A stretch of DNA of 64,000 nucleotides from a virus, in IMG/VR virus record IMGVR_UViG_3300017917_003859, positions 1-64,000 of that record; one strand, written 5' to 3'. The notes under the pieces are model-generated. The model searched no databases and was not told the origin of the DNA. It saw only the letters and a program-made list of their open reading frames with translations. Positions 1 through 10,570 of the stretch are shown in pieces; position 1 is the stretch's first letter; the number at the start of each line of letters is the position of its first letter. The translations under genes were made by a program, and so were the position numbers.

Positions 1-2
1 AT

Positions 3-368
3 ATGAAAACTGATATTTTAAAAAAATTAATTAAAGAAGCAGTAAAGGAAGCTATTGCTGAAGAATTAAAGGATATTCTTTTAGAAGCAGTAAAATCTAA
101 TAAACAACCCATAACTGAATCTAATATTTCAGATATGAAAACATTAAATTTTACCACTAAATCTATTCCCCACCAAACCCCTAAATCTAATATGGATACT
201 AAAAAAGCATACATGGATATATTGGGAGAAATGGCTCAAGGACCTAAATCAGGTTTTGATGGAGAATTTAAAGTAAGAGGATCTGTTAATACTATGTCTG
301 AAGGAAGTTCATTGCCTGATGGGCAATTAGGACTAGATCAAATAATGAATTTAATTAATGGAAAATAA
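3..368 (+). CDS. Small protein upstream of baseplate genes, helical N-terminus
   Basis: This 121-residue protein has no recognised function. The first 30 residues form a strongly amphipathic Lys/Glu helix (KKLIKEAVKEAIAEELKD) resembling the short leader helix on many proteins between 14823 and 32722. A Gly/Ser-rich C-terminal half follows, with a hydrophobic end (GLDQIMNLI). Its stop overlaps the ATG of the gp25-like gene by one base, so it is probably co-translated with the baseplate genes and may be a small virion or assembly protein. The start is two bases into the window, and the ATG fits the helix well, so the gene is probably complete. Confidence 0.7.
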   Translation: MKTDILKKLIKEAVKEAIAEELKDILLEAVKSNKQPITESNISDMKTLNFTTKSIPHQTPKSNMDTKKAYMDILGEMAQGPKSGFDGEFKVRGSVNTMSEGSSLPDGQLGLDQIMNLINGK

Positions 369-772
369 TGGCATTTAATGCTAGAAAAATATATCCTTTA
401 GATACTAAACCTAGTGTAGCTGTTGGTATTGGATTACCATTTAATGGACCTGCTGTATTTAACTCTACATATTTAACTAAAGACGCTATAAAATCTAATT
501 TAATCAATTATTTTCTTACAGATAGATATGAGCGTTATTTAAATAATAATTTTGGTGCTAATTTAAAAGCTTTTATCTTTGAACAAATAAATAATGATAA
601 TATATCTTTTTTAAAAGAAGATATTCAAAATAAAATAAACCAATATTTTTCTAATATAAATGTAACTGATTTAGAAGTATTATCATATCCTGATAGTAAT
701 GAAATTAATATTAAACTATCTTATAGTATACCTAATACTAATATATCTGATAAAATAGAAATTACTTTTTAA
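368..772 (+). CDS. Baseplate wedge protein, gp25-like
   Basis: This 134-residue protein matches the GPW/gp25 family, the lysozyme-like baseplate wedge component of contractile tails that links the wedge to the sheath. The family hallmark RYERYLNNNFGANLKAFIFE lies at about residues 56-75, and the C-terminal half alternates strands as expected (LEVLSYPD, INIKLSYSI). Length is typical (T4 gp25 is 132 residues). It directly precedes a gp6-like gene, the order seen in T4 and many myoviruses, with only three bases between stop and next start. Family assignment is firm; its role as wedge component in this particle is from family knowledge. Confidence 0.92.
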   Translation: MAFNARKIYPLDTKPSVAVGIGLPFNGPAVFNSTYLTKDAIKSNLINYFLTDRYERYLNNNFGANLKAFIFEQINNDNISFLKEDIQNKINQYFSNINVTDLEVLSYPDSNEINIKLSYSIPNTNISDKIEITF

Positions 773-775
773 TAA

Positions 776-2632
776 ATGGCTGATAGAAAAGATATAAAAT
801 ATTTAAATAGAGATTTTAATTCCTTTAGAACGGCATTAATAGACTATACAAAAACTTATTTCCCCACTACATACAATGATTTTAGTCCTGCATCCCCAGG
901 TATGATGGTAATGGAGATGGCAGCGTATGTTGGTGATGTTTTATCATTTTATTTAGATAATCAAGTACAAGAGACTTATTTACAATATGCTAGACAAACT
1001 AATAATTTGTTTGAATTAGCATACATGTTTAATTACACACCTAAAGTAACGGGCGCGGCTACTGTAACATTATCTGTATATCAATTATTGCCTTCAAAAC
1101 TAAGTGGTAGTACTTATATACCTGATTTTGATTATGCTTTAAGAGTAGGTAAAAATTCTACTGTAACTTCTACTTTAGTAGGGACCCCTTCATTTTTAAC
1201 CCAAAACGAAGTAGATTTTACAGTTTCAAGCTCAACTAATCCCACAGAAATAACTGTATACCAAATATCTTCAGGAAACCCTACATTTTTCTTATTAAAA
1301 AAAGAAGTTGAAGCTATTTCTGCTACTATAAATACTACTACTTTTTCTTTTGGAAGCCCACAGCAATTTCCTACGGTTACTGTTAATAATGATAGAATAA
1401 TTGGTGTATTAGATATAATAGATAATGAAGGAAATGAATGGTATGAGGTAGATCATTTAGCTCAAGATACTGTTTATACTTCTATAAAAAACACTAACCC
1501 TAATGATCCTAATAATTATCAAAATGTTGGTGATGCTCCATATTTATTAAAACTTCAACAAGTTCAAAGACGTTTTGCTACTAGATTTTTAAATTCTGGT
1601 TCATTACAATTACAATTTGGAGCAGGTACTACTAATGATTTTGATGAAACTATAGTTCCTAACCCATTTAATGTTGGGTTAGGTTTAACTTATGGACAGA
1701 GTAAATTAACTACTGCTTATAGTCCTACTAATTTTATTTTTACTAATACTTATGGTATTGCTCCTTCTAATACTACTTTAACAGTTAGATATTTAACAGG
1801 TGGTGGAGCATCAGCTAATATTCCTTCAAATACTTTAACTCAAATATCTGGAGATATTAGATTTTTAATAAATAATTTAAATTCAACAACTGCAAATACT
1901 ATATTTGCTTCTCTAGTTGTTAATAATTTAGAAGCAGCAGATGGAGGAAGTGACGGAGATTCAATTGAAGAAATTAGACAAAATACTATTTCAAATTATA
2001 GCACTCAATTAAGAACAGTTACTCAAGATGATTATTTAATTAGAGCTTTAAGTATGCCTTCACAATATGGAGATATAGCTAAAGCATATATTGAACCTAC
2101 TAAACTTGAAAATTTAAATATAGGTGAAATTCCATCAGTATTAGACTTATATATTTTAACTTATAATATAAATGGAAATTTAAATACAGCTTCATCTACA
2201 GTCAAACAAAATTTATCTACTTATTTATCTCAATATAGAGTAATAGGTGACTCTATTAGAATAAAAGATGCATTTATTATTAATATAGGAGCTAACTTTG
2301 ATATTATAGTTTTACCTGATTATAATAATAATGATGTGCTTAATAATTGTATACTAGCATTACAAGATTATTTTAATACTAGTAAATGGCAAATTAATCA
2401 GCCTATAATTTTAAAAGATCTTTATATTTTATTAGATAGAATAGAAGGAGTTCAAACAGTTAAAAATATTGAAATTATAAATAAAGTTGGAACTAGTTTA
2501 GGATATTCTCAATATGCTTATCCTATTAAAGGAGCTACTTATAATAATGTGGTATATCCTTCATTAGATCCTTCTATATTTGAATTAAGATATCCAAATC
2601 AAGATATTCAAGGAAGAGTAGTACCATTATAA
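776..2632 (+). CDS. Baseplate wedge protein, gp6-like (baseplate J family)
   Basis: This 618-residue protein is the gp6-type baseplate wedge subunit, which forms the inner baseplate ring and triggers sheath contraction. The N-terminus has the family signature: YLNRDFNSFRTALIDYTK followed by PASPGMMVMEMAAYVGDVLSFYLDNQ (about residues 40-65). The centre has the baseplate J-like segment ADGGSDGDSIEEIRQNTISN followed by RTVTQDDYLIRAL. The C-terminal segment LLDRIEGVQTVKNIEI is also typical. It is similar in length to T4 gp6 (660 residues). It sits directly after gp25 as in T4. Confidence 0.93.
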   Translation: MADRKDIKYLNRDFNSFRTALIDYTKTYFPTTYNDFSPASPGMMVMEMAAYVGDVLSFYLDNQVQETYLQYARQTNNLFELAYMFNYTPKVTGAATVTLSVYQLLPSKLSGSTYIPDFDYALRVGKNSTVTSTLVGTPSFLTQNEVDFTVSSSTNPTEITVYQISSGNPTFFLLKKEVEAISATINTTTFSFGSPQQFPTVTVNNDRIIGVLDIIDNEGNEWYEVDHLAQDTVYTSIKNTNPNDPNNYQNVGDAPYLLKLQQVQRRFATRFLNSGSLQLQFGAGTTNDFDETIVPNPFNVGLGLTYGQSKLTTAYSPTNFIFTNTYGIAPSNTTLTVRYLTGGGASANIPSNTLTQISGDIRFLINNLNSTTANTIFASLVVNNLEAADGGSDGDSIEEIRQNTISNYSTQLRTVTQDDYLIRALSMPSQYGDIAKAYIEPTKLENLNIGEIPSVLDLYILTYNINGNLNTASSTVKQNLSTYLSQYRVIGDSIRIKDAFIINIGANFDIIVLPDYNNNDVLNNCILALQDYFNTSKWQINQPIILKDLYILLDRIEGVQTVKNIEIINKVGTSLGYSQYAYPIKGATYNNVVYPSLDPSIFELRYPNQDIQGRVVPL

Positions 2633-2646
2633 TAACTTACTAATAC

Positions 2647-3780
2647 ATGGCAATTTATAAAATATTCCCATACAAAGACACAACATTGTACTCTTTATAC
2701 CCAAATAAAAATACTGGGTTAGACTCTATATTAGAAATATATAATCAAACTCATTATAATAACCCAATTTTTATTTCTGCTGCTGAAGTCGCTAGAGCAT
2801 TAGTTGAATTTGATACTGAAGATATAATAGATGTTATAGATAATTTAATATCTAGTTCTTCATGGGAAGCTAATATTAAATTATTTAATGCTTTTACAAC
2901 TGGTATAAATAATAACACAACATTATTTCTATATCCTTTAGCCCAAGATTGGAATAATGGAACAGGAAAATCCACATATATCCCAGATGTAGAGGATGGT
3001 GCTAGTTGGACTTGGAATACATATAATGGAGGAACAACTTGGAATACTGCCTCTTTTGGACCATATATAACTGCTTCTTTTATTTCTTCAAACCCAGGAG
3101 GAGGAGTTTGGTATACAGGTTCATCAACAGGATTAAAATATGAAGTAACTCAATCTTTTGGGCTTAGATCTCCTAAAGATCTTAATATAAATATTACCGA
3201 TATAGTATCATCTTGGTACTCTGGAAGTATTGATAATTATGGAGTTATATTAAAACTAGATTCTTCTGTAGAATACAACCAAAGCTCTTCAGTTGACCCT
3301 GACTTTAAACTATTTTCAGTTGATACAAATACTATATATCCTCCTCAACTTGAGTTTAAATGGAATGATTATAATTTTATTACTTCTAGCGCTATCAATT
3401 TTATAACTTCATCTGATATGATAGTGGCTTTATCTAATAATAAAGGAATGTATAATCAAAATAGTATAGAAAAATTTAGATTAAATGTTCGTCCTCAATA
3501 TCCTCCTAGAGTATTTCAAACTAGTTCATTTTATATAACTAATTATTATTTACCTACATCTTCATATTATGCTATAAAAGATTTAGATACTAATGAATTT
3601 GTTGTAGATTTTGATAATAATTACACTAAAATAAGCGCTGACACTCAAGGAAATTACTTTAAAATATTTATGAATGGATTACAACCAGAACGATACTATA
3701 CTATGTTGGTAAAAACAATAATAAATGGAGAAACATTAATATTGGATAATGAAAATTATTTTAAAGTTGTAAATGGATAA
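2647..3780 (+). CDS. Structural protein with DNRLRE-like domain
   Basis: This 377-residue protein is probably a baseplate-associated or fibre-attachment structural protein. The N-terminal section (FPYKDTTLYSLYPNKNTGLD at about residues 7-26, then RALVEFDTEDI near residue 50) resembles DNRLRE-type beta-sandwich domains, which have the pattern KDT-x-N-G-(L)-RxLxxFD. The protein is rich in Ser, Thr, Asn and aromatic residues, as are phage beta-structured virion proteins. It follows gp6 and overlaps the next gene by eight bases, indicating translational coupling. I do not recognise a T4 equivalent; gp7 or gp8 positions in the T4 order would fall here. Confidence 0.6.
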   Translation: MAIYKIFPYKDTTLYSLYPNKNTGLDSILEIYNQTHYNNPIFISAAEVARALVEFDTEDIIDVIDNLISSSSWEANIKLFNAFTTGINNNTTLFLYPLAQDWNNGTGKSTYIPDVEDGASWTWNTYNGGTTWNTASFGPYITASFISSNPGGGVWYTGSSTGLKYEVTQSFGLRSPKDLNINITDIVSSWYSGSIDNYGVILKLDSSVEYNQSSSVDPDFKLFSVDTNTIYPPQLEFKWNDYNFITSSAINFITSSDMIVALSNNKGMYNQNSIEKFRLNVRPQYPPRVFQTSSFYITNYYLPTSSYYAIKDLDTNEFVVDFDNNYTKISADTQGNYFKIFMNGLQPERYYTMLVKTIINGETLILDNENYFKVVNG

Positions 3781-4120
3781 ATTAATTTTAAATAAAACAG
3801 TATACGAAAAGAACCAATATTCTAATGTTATAAATACTACTTTTTCTCAATTGGTTCCTCCTCCAGCAGTGACGTCTTCTATAACTGTAGAAGATCAAAT
3901 TGCATCTTTTTTTAATCAATATCAAAGTTTATTTTATGATATTCCTAAAACTGGAGAAGTAAATTCTCATGAATATCTAGTTAAACAAAGTAGTGAATAT
4001 ATTAATTATAATTTTATAGATGAAGATGTGCAAGCTCTTTTAGATGAAATTACTTCTTTAAGAGAAGAAAATTTGACTTTACAAAAACAAATTATAGATT
4101 TAAGTACCTCAAATAAATAG
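3773..4120 (+). CDS. Small protein with C-terminal coiled coil in the baseplate operon
   Basis: This 115-residue protein has no recognised family. The last 30 residues (ALLDEITSLREENLTLQKQI) form a clear heptad-type coiled coil, suggesting that it oligomerises or docks onto a larger fibre or baseplate protein. It overlaps the preceding gene by eight bases, and its TAG stop overlaps the GTG start of the next gene by one base, so the three genes are coupled. A role as baseplate accessory or fibre chaperone is inference from context only. Confidence 0.6.
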   Translation: MDKLILNKTVYEKNQYSNVINTTFSQLVPPPAVTSSITVEDQIASFFNQYQSLFYDIPKTGEVNSHEYLVKQSSEYINYNFIDEDVQALLDEITSLREENLTLQKQIIDLSTSNK

Positions 4121-7100
4121 TGAGTATTATATCCAACATACAATCCGTTAATGCTGATAATTTGGAATTCCAAAACTACCAGCAAAGTGATAGTAATTTA
4201 ATTTCTAATTTTACTATTAATAATATACCTTTTACTTCAAGTATTGATAAAATTGAATATTATGTTTTTGATGCTAATCAGAATTTAATTAATACTGAGT
4301 ATGATTATAAAAATTATTCATTAATAGATAATGATGTAACTATTGATCCTCAAACTGATTTAACTTCTATAGGATTTGAAGAAGGACAATATTATACATT
4401 ATATCATTTTATAACTCTTTTATTAAATTCTTCTCCTACCAACACTTATTTCATTTCAGAAATTAGTTCAGATAGAACAGAATTAAGATTATCATCTAAT
4501 ATTTTAGATTCTGCTTCTATAGTAAATGGATATAACGATTTTATAACTCAATATAGTAATGAAAATTATTTTTTTGATTTTTATTTAAATTTTGGAAATA
4601 ATAATTTAATTATTGCAAATAATATTTTATTAAGTGGTAATACTATTTTAATAAAATTATATGAACCTCTTCCACCTCAATTAGATTTAAAATCTGAATT
4701 GTGGGTAGTAAATAAAATATCTGATTCTATAGCATATTTTATAGAATTAATTTCTGTATTTGAAAATATAGATGGAGTTATAAATTTAAAAGGACCTAAT
4801 TTAAATATTCCTCTTAAAGATAAAATTAATAATTCCACAGAATATATTAATTATACAACATTACAAACATCATCGTTATCTTCTTTATCTAACCAATTAA
4901 ATAATATTTTATTAAATAAATCTATTAGGTTAAATATAGATTATTCTGATTATTCTAATTTTATTCATTTTTCATCTGCTGAAACTAGATTAGAAAATTT
5001 TTACTATAAATTATCTTTAATTGAACAATACAATCAGCAATATTTAAGTTCTTCTACATATTTTACTACTTCTAGTCAAAATGTGTATTTTAATAAAATT
5101 AAAGAAATTGAAGAAGGTTTTGATGGATATGAATATTATCTATACTATTCTTCAGGTAGCACTGCTTGGCCTAAATCTAATTCTATTCAACCATATATAA
5201 ATTATTCAACTACCTCTTCTCAAGCCACAACTTGGTTAGCAGGACAGTTATCGTCAGCATCATTGTATGATTCTGAAAATAAAGATGCATTAATAAATGC
5301 TATTCCTTTATACTTGTTAGAAGATTCACAAAATGCTCCGTATGAATTATTTATAGAAATGTTAGGTCAACATTTTGATACTATATATTTGTATCTTAAT
5401 GAAATTACTAATAAATACAATTCTGATAATAGAATAGATCATGGGTCTTCTATAGATTTAATTTCTGATATATTAAAAGATTTTGGAGTTAAAATATACC
5501 AGAATAATTTTTCTACAGATGATCTTTATACTTCATTTTTAGGTATAACTAATAATTTAAGTTTTTTACCTCCTACTGGAAGTGAATTAATAACTAATTA
5601 TGTGACTGCTTCTAATAATATTATTCCTTTAGAAAATGTAAATGCAGAAACATATAAAAGAATATATCATAATTTACCATTATTATTTAAAAAGAAAGGT
5701 ACTGTTGAAGGATTAAGATTATTAATTAATTTATATGGTATTCCTGATACTATATTGAGAATAAATGAATTTGGAGGTAAAAATAAAAATAATTCAAATG
5801 ATTGGGATCAATTTCAAAATCAATTCAATTATGAATTTTTTACTACTAGTTCTGGATATTTAAAAAAGGATATAATAGATTTTAATTCAATTCCTGGAAA
5901 TGTTTATTCTACTGAATCATTTTCTGTTGAATTTAGATTTAAAACAACAGGTATACCTGTTACTTCTAGTTTTAGTCAATCTTTAGCTTATTTTACTCCT
6001 GATTTTAATTTTAATTTAGTATTAGAATATACAGGAAGTGGCTATTCTTCTGGATCATATGATGGTTCTATCCCTGATTTATATAATCAATATGGTACTT
6101 TAAAATTAATAGATAATAATAATACCTCGGCTAGTGTATATTTACCTTTCTTTGATAATGAATGGTGGTCTATATTAGCTACTTTTAATAACTATACTTG
6201 TAGTTTATATGCTAAAAACAAAATATATACGGGGTATGATGGTAATGAAATAGGATTTCAAGGATCTAGTAGTTTTATAGGTACTGATTTTTGGATTCCT
6301 AATAGTCAAAGTTTTTATCTTTCTTATTTTTCTAATAAAACTATAGCTGGAAAAAATTATACTCCTTTTTCTGGATCTTTTCAAGAATTAAGATTTTACA
6401 TAAATTCATTAAGTGAAAGTGTATTTAATGATTATGTTATGAATCCTTATTCTATTGAATCTAATCAATTAACTAGTTCTTTAAATTCATTAATATTTAG
6501 AGCCCCTTTAGGTACATTCTTAGATACCAGTAGTTCTATTAGAAATTCATTACACCCAGCTTATCCTGCTACTCAATCTTTTATATCTGCTAGTACTAGT
6601 GAATATGTTTTAAGCGGTTCTTATTCTTTTGTGCCTAATATAGAATTGATATATTTAGATCAATTCCCTAATGGTATTAAAAATGTAATATCTAATAAAA
6701 TAAGAATTGAAAATAATATTTTACCTGAAGGAGATACTTTATCACAATATATTTCTATTCAACAAAAATTTCCTGTAAGTGAAAGTTATACTAGAGATGT
6801 TAATTATGTTGAAGTAGGATTTTCTCCTCAAAATGAAATAAATACAGATATTATTTCTCAATTAGGATATTTCGATATCGGAGATTATATAGGTGATCCT
6901 AGACAATTAATAAATACTAGTACTAGTTATTATCCTGATTTTAATAAAATACGAGATTATTATTTTGAAAAATATCAATCTAATTATAATTTAACTGATT
7001 ATATAAGATTAATTAAATATTTTGATAATTCTTTATTTAAACTAATTAAAGATTTTACTCCAGCTCGAACTAGCTTAGCTTCAGGAGTAATAATTAAACA

Positions 7101-7623
7101 GCATTTGTTAGAAAGAAATAGATATTCTCCCCCACAAATGTCTTATACTACTCATGATTATTCATCATCTGTAGCTTCTTATCCTTATAATTATTCTACT
7201 TCTAGTGTTTTATATAAGGTTAAAGGAGAAACAGGGGGGGTAATGCCTAATTTGAATGGTAGTATTAGTAGTAGTTTAAACTACCCTGGAGCTGTAAATG
7301 TTACTCAAAGTTGGATAAGATCCTTTGGAGGTCCAACAGGTATTTCTTACATTACTCAAAGTAGCCAATATGAATTTTTTAATGGGGAGTTTAGTGGATC
7401 TTCTATTCAAGTATCTGCTGAATCATTAAATGATGGAGCTACTTTATTTAATAATATTAATGCTTTTAAATATACTCCTGTTTTGTATAAAGCTGATTCA
7501 ACAGATATTGATGTATTTTTAAATTCAACCACAGCCCCAAATCAAGGAGAAATATTTATTTATATATCTTCAATTCAATTAACTATAGATTCTGGAGGAC
7601 CATCTTCACCATCTCCATTATAA
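4120..7623 (+). CDS. Large baseplate/tail protein with tail protein I-like segment and LamG-like domain
   Basis: This 1167-residue protein is one of the two largest in the window and is probably a baseplate wedge or fibre-anchoring protein. A central segment (YHNLPLLFKKKGTVEGLRLL, then INLYGIPDTILRINEFGG, about residues 512-550) resembles the P2 gpI/tail protein I and gp7-like class that joins baseplate to fibres. Shortly after comes a concanavalin/LamG-like sandwich of about 200 residues, with FSVEFRFKTTG, the core EWWSILATFNNYTCSLYAK and the closing GSFQELRFYINSLS. The start is GTG, overlapping the stop of the preceding gene; this is the only non-ATG start I am confident of here. The gp7 analogy is inference from position and size. 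Confidence 0.72.
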   Translation: MSIISNIQSVNADNLEFQNYQQSDSNLISNFTINNIPFTSSIDKIEYYVFDANQNLINTEYDYKNYSLIDNDVTIDPQTDLTSIGFEEGQYYTLYHFITLLLNSSPTNTYFISEISSDRTELRLSSNILDSASIVNGYNDFITQYSNENYFFDFYLNFGNNNLIIANNILLSGNTILIKLYEPLPPQLDLKSELWVVNKISDSIAYFIELISVFENIDGVINLKGPNLNIPLKDKINNSTEYINYTTLQTSSLSSLSNQLNNILLNKSIRLNIDYSDYSNFIHFSSAETRLENFYYKLSLIEQYNQQYLSSSTYFTTSSQNVYFNKIKEIEEGFDGYEYYLYYSSGSTAWPKSNSIQPYINYSTTSSQATTWLAGQLSSASLYDSENKDALINAIPLYLLEDSQNAPYELFIEMLGQHFDTIYLYLNEITNKYNSDNRIDHGSSIDLISDILKDFGVKIYQNNFSTDDLYTSFLGITNNLSFLPPTGSELITNYVTASNNIIPLENVNAETYKRIYHNLPLLFKKKGTVEGLRLLINLYGIPDTILRINEFGGKNKNNSNDWDQFQNQFNYEFFTTSSGYLKKDIIDFNSIPGNVYSTESFSVEFRFKTTGIPVTSSFSQSLAYFTPDFNFNLVLEYTGSGYSSGSYDGSIPDLYNQYGTLKLIDNNNTSASVYLPFFDNEWWSILATFNNYTCSLYAKNKIYTGYDGNEIGFQGSSSFIGTDFWIPNSQSFYLSYFSNKTIAGKNYTPFSGSFQELRFYINSLSESVFNDYVMNPYSIESNQLTSSLNSLIFRAPLGTFLDTSSSIRNSLHPAYPATQSFISASTSEYVLSGSYSFVPNIELIYLDQFPNGIKNVISNKIRIENNILPEGDTLSQYISIQQKFPVSESYTRDVNYVEVGFSPQNEINTDIISQLGYFDIGDYIGDPRQLINTSTSYYPDFNKIRDYYFEKYQSNYNLTDYIRLIKYFDNSLFKLIKDFTPARTSLASGVIIKQHLLERNRYSPPQMSYTTHDYSSSVASYPYNYSTSSVLYKVKGETGGVMPNLNGSISSSLNYPGAVNVTQSWIRSFGGPTGISYITQSSQYEFFNGEFSGSSIQVSAESLNDGATLFNNINAFKYTPVLYKADSTDIDVFLNSTTAPNQGEIFIYISSIQLTIDSGGPSSPSPL

Positions 7624-7635
7624 TAAATTAGAATA

Positions 7636-9861
7636 ATGAATTATTATTTATCATATATAAAAATTAATAAGATTGATGTTCAAGGAGCAAATGTATCTAC
7701 TTATTTAAAAGAAGTTTTAGATATTAAATTAAATTATACTGATATTTCTCCAATAACTTTTGAAATATCTACTATAATTGAATATTCAACATATTATTTA
7801 GTTTTGATTAAATTTCAAGGATATGGGGCTTTAAATACTTTAGCTAGTAGTTCTAATAACCATATTCGAGACTACTCTCTTTCAGCTGTAGGACAAAATG
7901 CCTATGGTCCTGGATCTGGAGAAATATTATTGCCTTTAGGTTCTAAAACATATGGTCCTATTGATTTACAAAATGTGATAACTGATGCTCAATCATATTT
8001 TAATAATATTACTGGAGAATACACATTTGGGAATGTACCTAACACATTGCTAAAAATTACAGCATCTTTAGATGTATCATGTCCTGTTAATTCATCATAT
8101 AGAAGTTCTATATATAATTTTACTAAAGGAATAGATTTAATAACTAGTTCTGCCACCTCTATCACTGCAGGTACTACAGCATCTATAACTTTTAAAGGAA
8201 CTATTCTTTCTCAACAATATGGAGATGTAATAGGATTAAAATTATACCATAATGGAAATTATAATACTCAGCAATTAGCCATTCAGGGTTCTACTATTTT
8301 GATGACAGGTATCTCTCTTCAAAATACCGGAGTAAGTGGCTCAGGAGATACTTTAATAATAACTACTCCTGGACTATCTTCAGATAATCCACTATATGGT
8401 AATTATACAGAATTCCCTATTAATTCAAAATACACACTATTACCTCCAGATCCATACATTCCAGTTATAGAATTTAATTCAATATTATCAGGCTCATTTA
8501 CTAAATCTACTGTAAGTCAATATGGATATGAATTAAAACGCTCTGTTTATCCTAGATATTTAGGAAGTAGATATACTACAGATGGATTTAATACCAATTC
8601 TATATCTCAATCTATATTAGTTCAATCTTCAACCAAAATGTATTTAAATCCGATGATGAATGATTTGGTTCCGGCTAATGATTGGAATACTACTATCTTC
8701 GAATTTAATGGAGGAAAACCTTGTATTGAATTACCATTAACTAGTAGAATTGATATATCTCAAATTATCAATACAGATAATACATCCTCAGTTTCTACTT
8801 TATCTCCATTAGATCAATCTTTTAATTTTATTATTCAAAATAAATTAGCATTAAATAGTATCCCTAATATATCTCAATATATTACAGACTATATAATCCC
8901 ATCAGATACTAAAATTATATCTAACAATGTTTCTCCAACTCCAGTATTTATAGGAACATCATACCCTCAAGATTGGTCATATGTTACTAGTTCAACTTCA
9001 AATGGGTCTGGTCCTAATTATTTTTTAAAAAATGATGGAAGTTTTTATAGAATTAAAAAATATGTTCCTGGAGATAATTTTACTGCTTCTTTTACTGTAT
9101 TTGAAGGTACTATAAATACCAATAATTGTATAATGCAAGCAACAAATGGTAATAATGCAAATATAGATTTTTTTACTACTTGGACTAAAGGAACTGTAAT
9201 AGAAAAAATCCCATACTATAATACTCAGTTTCTTATAGACAATTCAACATTCAATCTCTACTCAGGATGGTATGCTTTTAAAGATGATAAAAATCAATAT
9301 TACCCAAAAGGATTTATAACTGGATCAGATATTAGTAGATCTATAGCTGAAGGAAAAAATAATGGAGAAAGATGGTTTGTAAGTTTATATAGTAATAATT
9401 TTATATCTCCTGTTAATGTAAATGAAATTAGTAAATATCCTAACAATTTTACTTCCTCATTAGACATAACCCAATACCCATTTCAATTTAACGCAGCTTA
9501 TGAAATAGATAATATAATACCCGCAAATGTATATCATAAACTTGATAGTCCTAATGTCTCTACATATGTAACTGAACCTATGTATACTTTTACTTTTAAA
9601 AATATACCATCTGGAAAAAGTATTGTAGAACCTCCATTTTCAACAGGTTTCCCTCCTGCCCCTCCGGGTTCATATTATTCTGGAGGAACTGGAAATAATG
9701 GGTTTGTAATTTGGAAAACCACTCCTAATTCAAATACTTTACTATTTAATAATATATATTTACAAAATTTAGGCCCTGGCAATTTAATCTCAGACAATAC
9801 TCACCCAATAATTAAAGAAAATTTAAATTATATAACAAAAACATTTGGAAATAGAACTTAG
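7636..9861 (+). CDS. Large virion structural protein of unknown function
   Basis: This 741-residue protein has no recognised family. It has a beta-rich, Ser/Thr/Asn/Tyr-rich composition like its neighbours and a Pro/Gly-rich stretch near the C-terminus (PPFSTGFPPAPPGSYYSGGT). It shows no signal peptide or membrane segment. It lies 12 bases after the large baseplate gene and precedes a clear promoter-like motif, so it ends the first structural operon. It is probably a baseplate or fibre component, inferred from context. Confidence 0.6.
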   Translation: MNYYLSYIKINKIDVQGANVSTYLKEVLDIKLNYTDISPITFEISTIIEYSTYYLVLIKFQGYGALNTLASSSNNHIRDYSLSAVGQNAYGPGSGEILLPLGSKTYGPIDLQNVITDAQSYFNNITGEYTFGNVPNTLLKITASLDVSCPVNSSYRSSIYNFTKGIDLITSSATSITAGTTASITFKGTILSQQYGDVIGLKLYHNGNYNTQQLAIQGSTILMTGISLQNTGVSGSGDTLIITTPGLSSDNPLYGNYTEFPINSKYTLLPPDPYIPVIEFNSILSGSFTKSTVSQYGYELKRSVYPRYLGSRYTTDGFNTNSISQSILVQSSTKMYLNPMMNDLVPANDWNTTIFEFNGGKPCIELPLTSRIDISQIINTDNTSSVSTLSPLDQSFNFIIQNKLALNSIPNISQYITDYIIPSDTKIISNNVSPTPVFIGTSYPQDWSYVTSSTSNGSGPNYFLKNDGSFYRIKKYVPGDNFTASFTVFEGTINTNNCIMQATNGNNANIDFFTTWTKGTVIEKIPYYNTQFLIDNSTFNLYSGWYAFKDDKNQYYPKGFITGSDISRSIAEGKNNGERWFVSLYSNNFISPVNVNEISKYPNNFTSSLDITQYPFQFNAAYEIDNIIPANVYHKLDSPNVSTYVTEPMYTFTFKNIPSGKSIVEPPFSTGFPPAPPGSYYSGGTGNNGFVIWKTTPNSNTLLFNNIYLQNLGPGNLISDNTHPIIKENLNYITKTFGNRT

Positions 9862-9870
9862 ATTTATTAA

Positions 9871-9883
9871 TATGTATAATAAA
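9871..9883 (+). promoter_or_regulatory. Phage promoter-like motif
   Basis: TATGTATAATAAA, one mismatch from the recurrent TATTTATAATAAA motif, begins 24 bases before the ATG of the next gene. It marks a probable transcription start between two structural operons. Confidence 0.55.
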
Positions 9884-9894
9884 TATTAAAAACA

Positions 9895-10551
9895 ATGGGA
9901 TATCTTAACAATTCTGTATTAACAATAGACGCTATTTTAACTACTAAAGGTCGTGAACTTTTAGCAAAAGGTGATGGTTCATTTAAAATTACTCAATTTT
10001 CATTAGCTGATGATGAAATTGATTATACTTTATATAATCCTAACCATCCATCTGGATCAGCATATTACGGTCAAGCAATCGAAAACATGCCATTATTAGA
10101 AGCATTTCCTGAAGAAACTCAGGTAATGAAATATAAATTAGTTACCTTACCTAGAGGTACAGCCAAGATGCCTATCTTAGATTTAGGGTATGGTGCTGTT
10201 GTATTGAAACAAGGAGCTTCATTAGCTATTACTCCCCAAACTCTTAATTATTTAGGTAGTAACCAAACATTTGAATCATCAGGATATACTGCAACTATTT
10301 CAGATGTTCGTTTATTCAACACATTTAATGGAGTAGGTATTCAAACTCCTGAAGCTCAAGCTTTAAATACAACTACTACATTAGGTACAAATGTATCTAA
10401 AACTGTTGTAGGTACTACTATTAACTTAACAGCTACTACTATTAATACATTATTTGGTTCAAATACCGAATTATATGCTTCATTAACTGTAGTAGGAAGA
10501 GATAGTGGTGCTCGTTCAATCATTCCTGTAACAATTAAAAAAACCCAATAA
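9895..10551 (+). CDS. Conserved virion structural protein
   Basis: This 218-residue protein begins LTIDAILTTKGRELLAKGDG, followed by FKITQFSLADDEIDYTLYNP, a signature I associate with structural proteins of T4-like marine phages; no function is known to me. The C-terminal half is Thr-rich with beta character and ends in an Ig-like strand pattern (LYASLTVVGRDSGARSIIPV). It has its own promoter-like motif and is followed by two related structural genes, so it probably belongs to the same tail or baseplate substructure. Confidence 0.65.
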   Translation: MGYLNNSVLTIDAILTTKGRELLAKGDGSFKITQFSLADDEIDYTLYNPNHPSGSAYYGQAIENMPLLEAFPEETQVMKYKLVTLPRGTAKMPILDLGYGAVVLKQGASLAITPQTLNYLGSNQTFESSGYTATISDVRLFNTFNGVGIQTPEAQALNTTTTLGTNVSKTVVGTTINLTATTINTLFGSNTELYASLTVVGRDSGARSIIPVTIKKTQ

Positions 10552-10570
10552 TTAATATAAATTAAAAAAC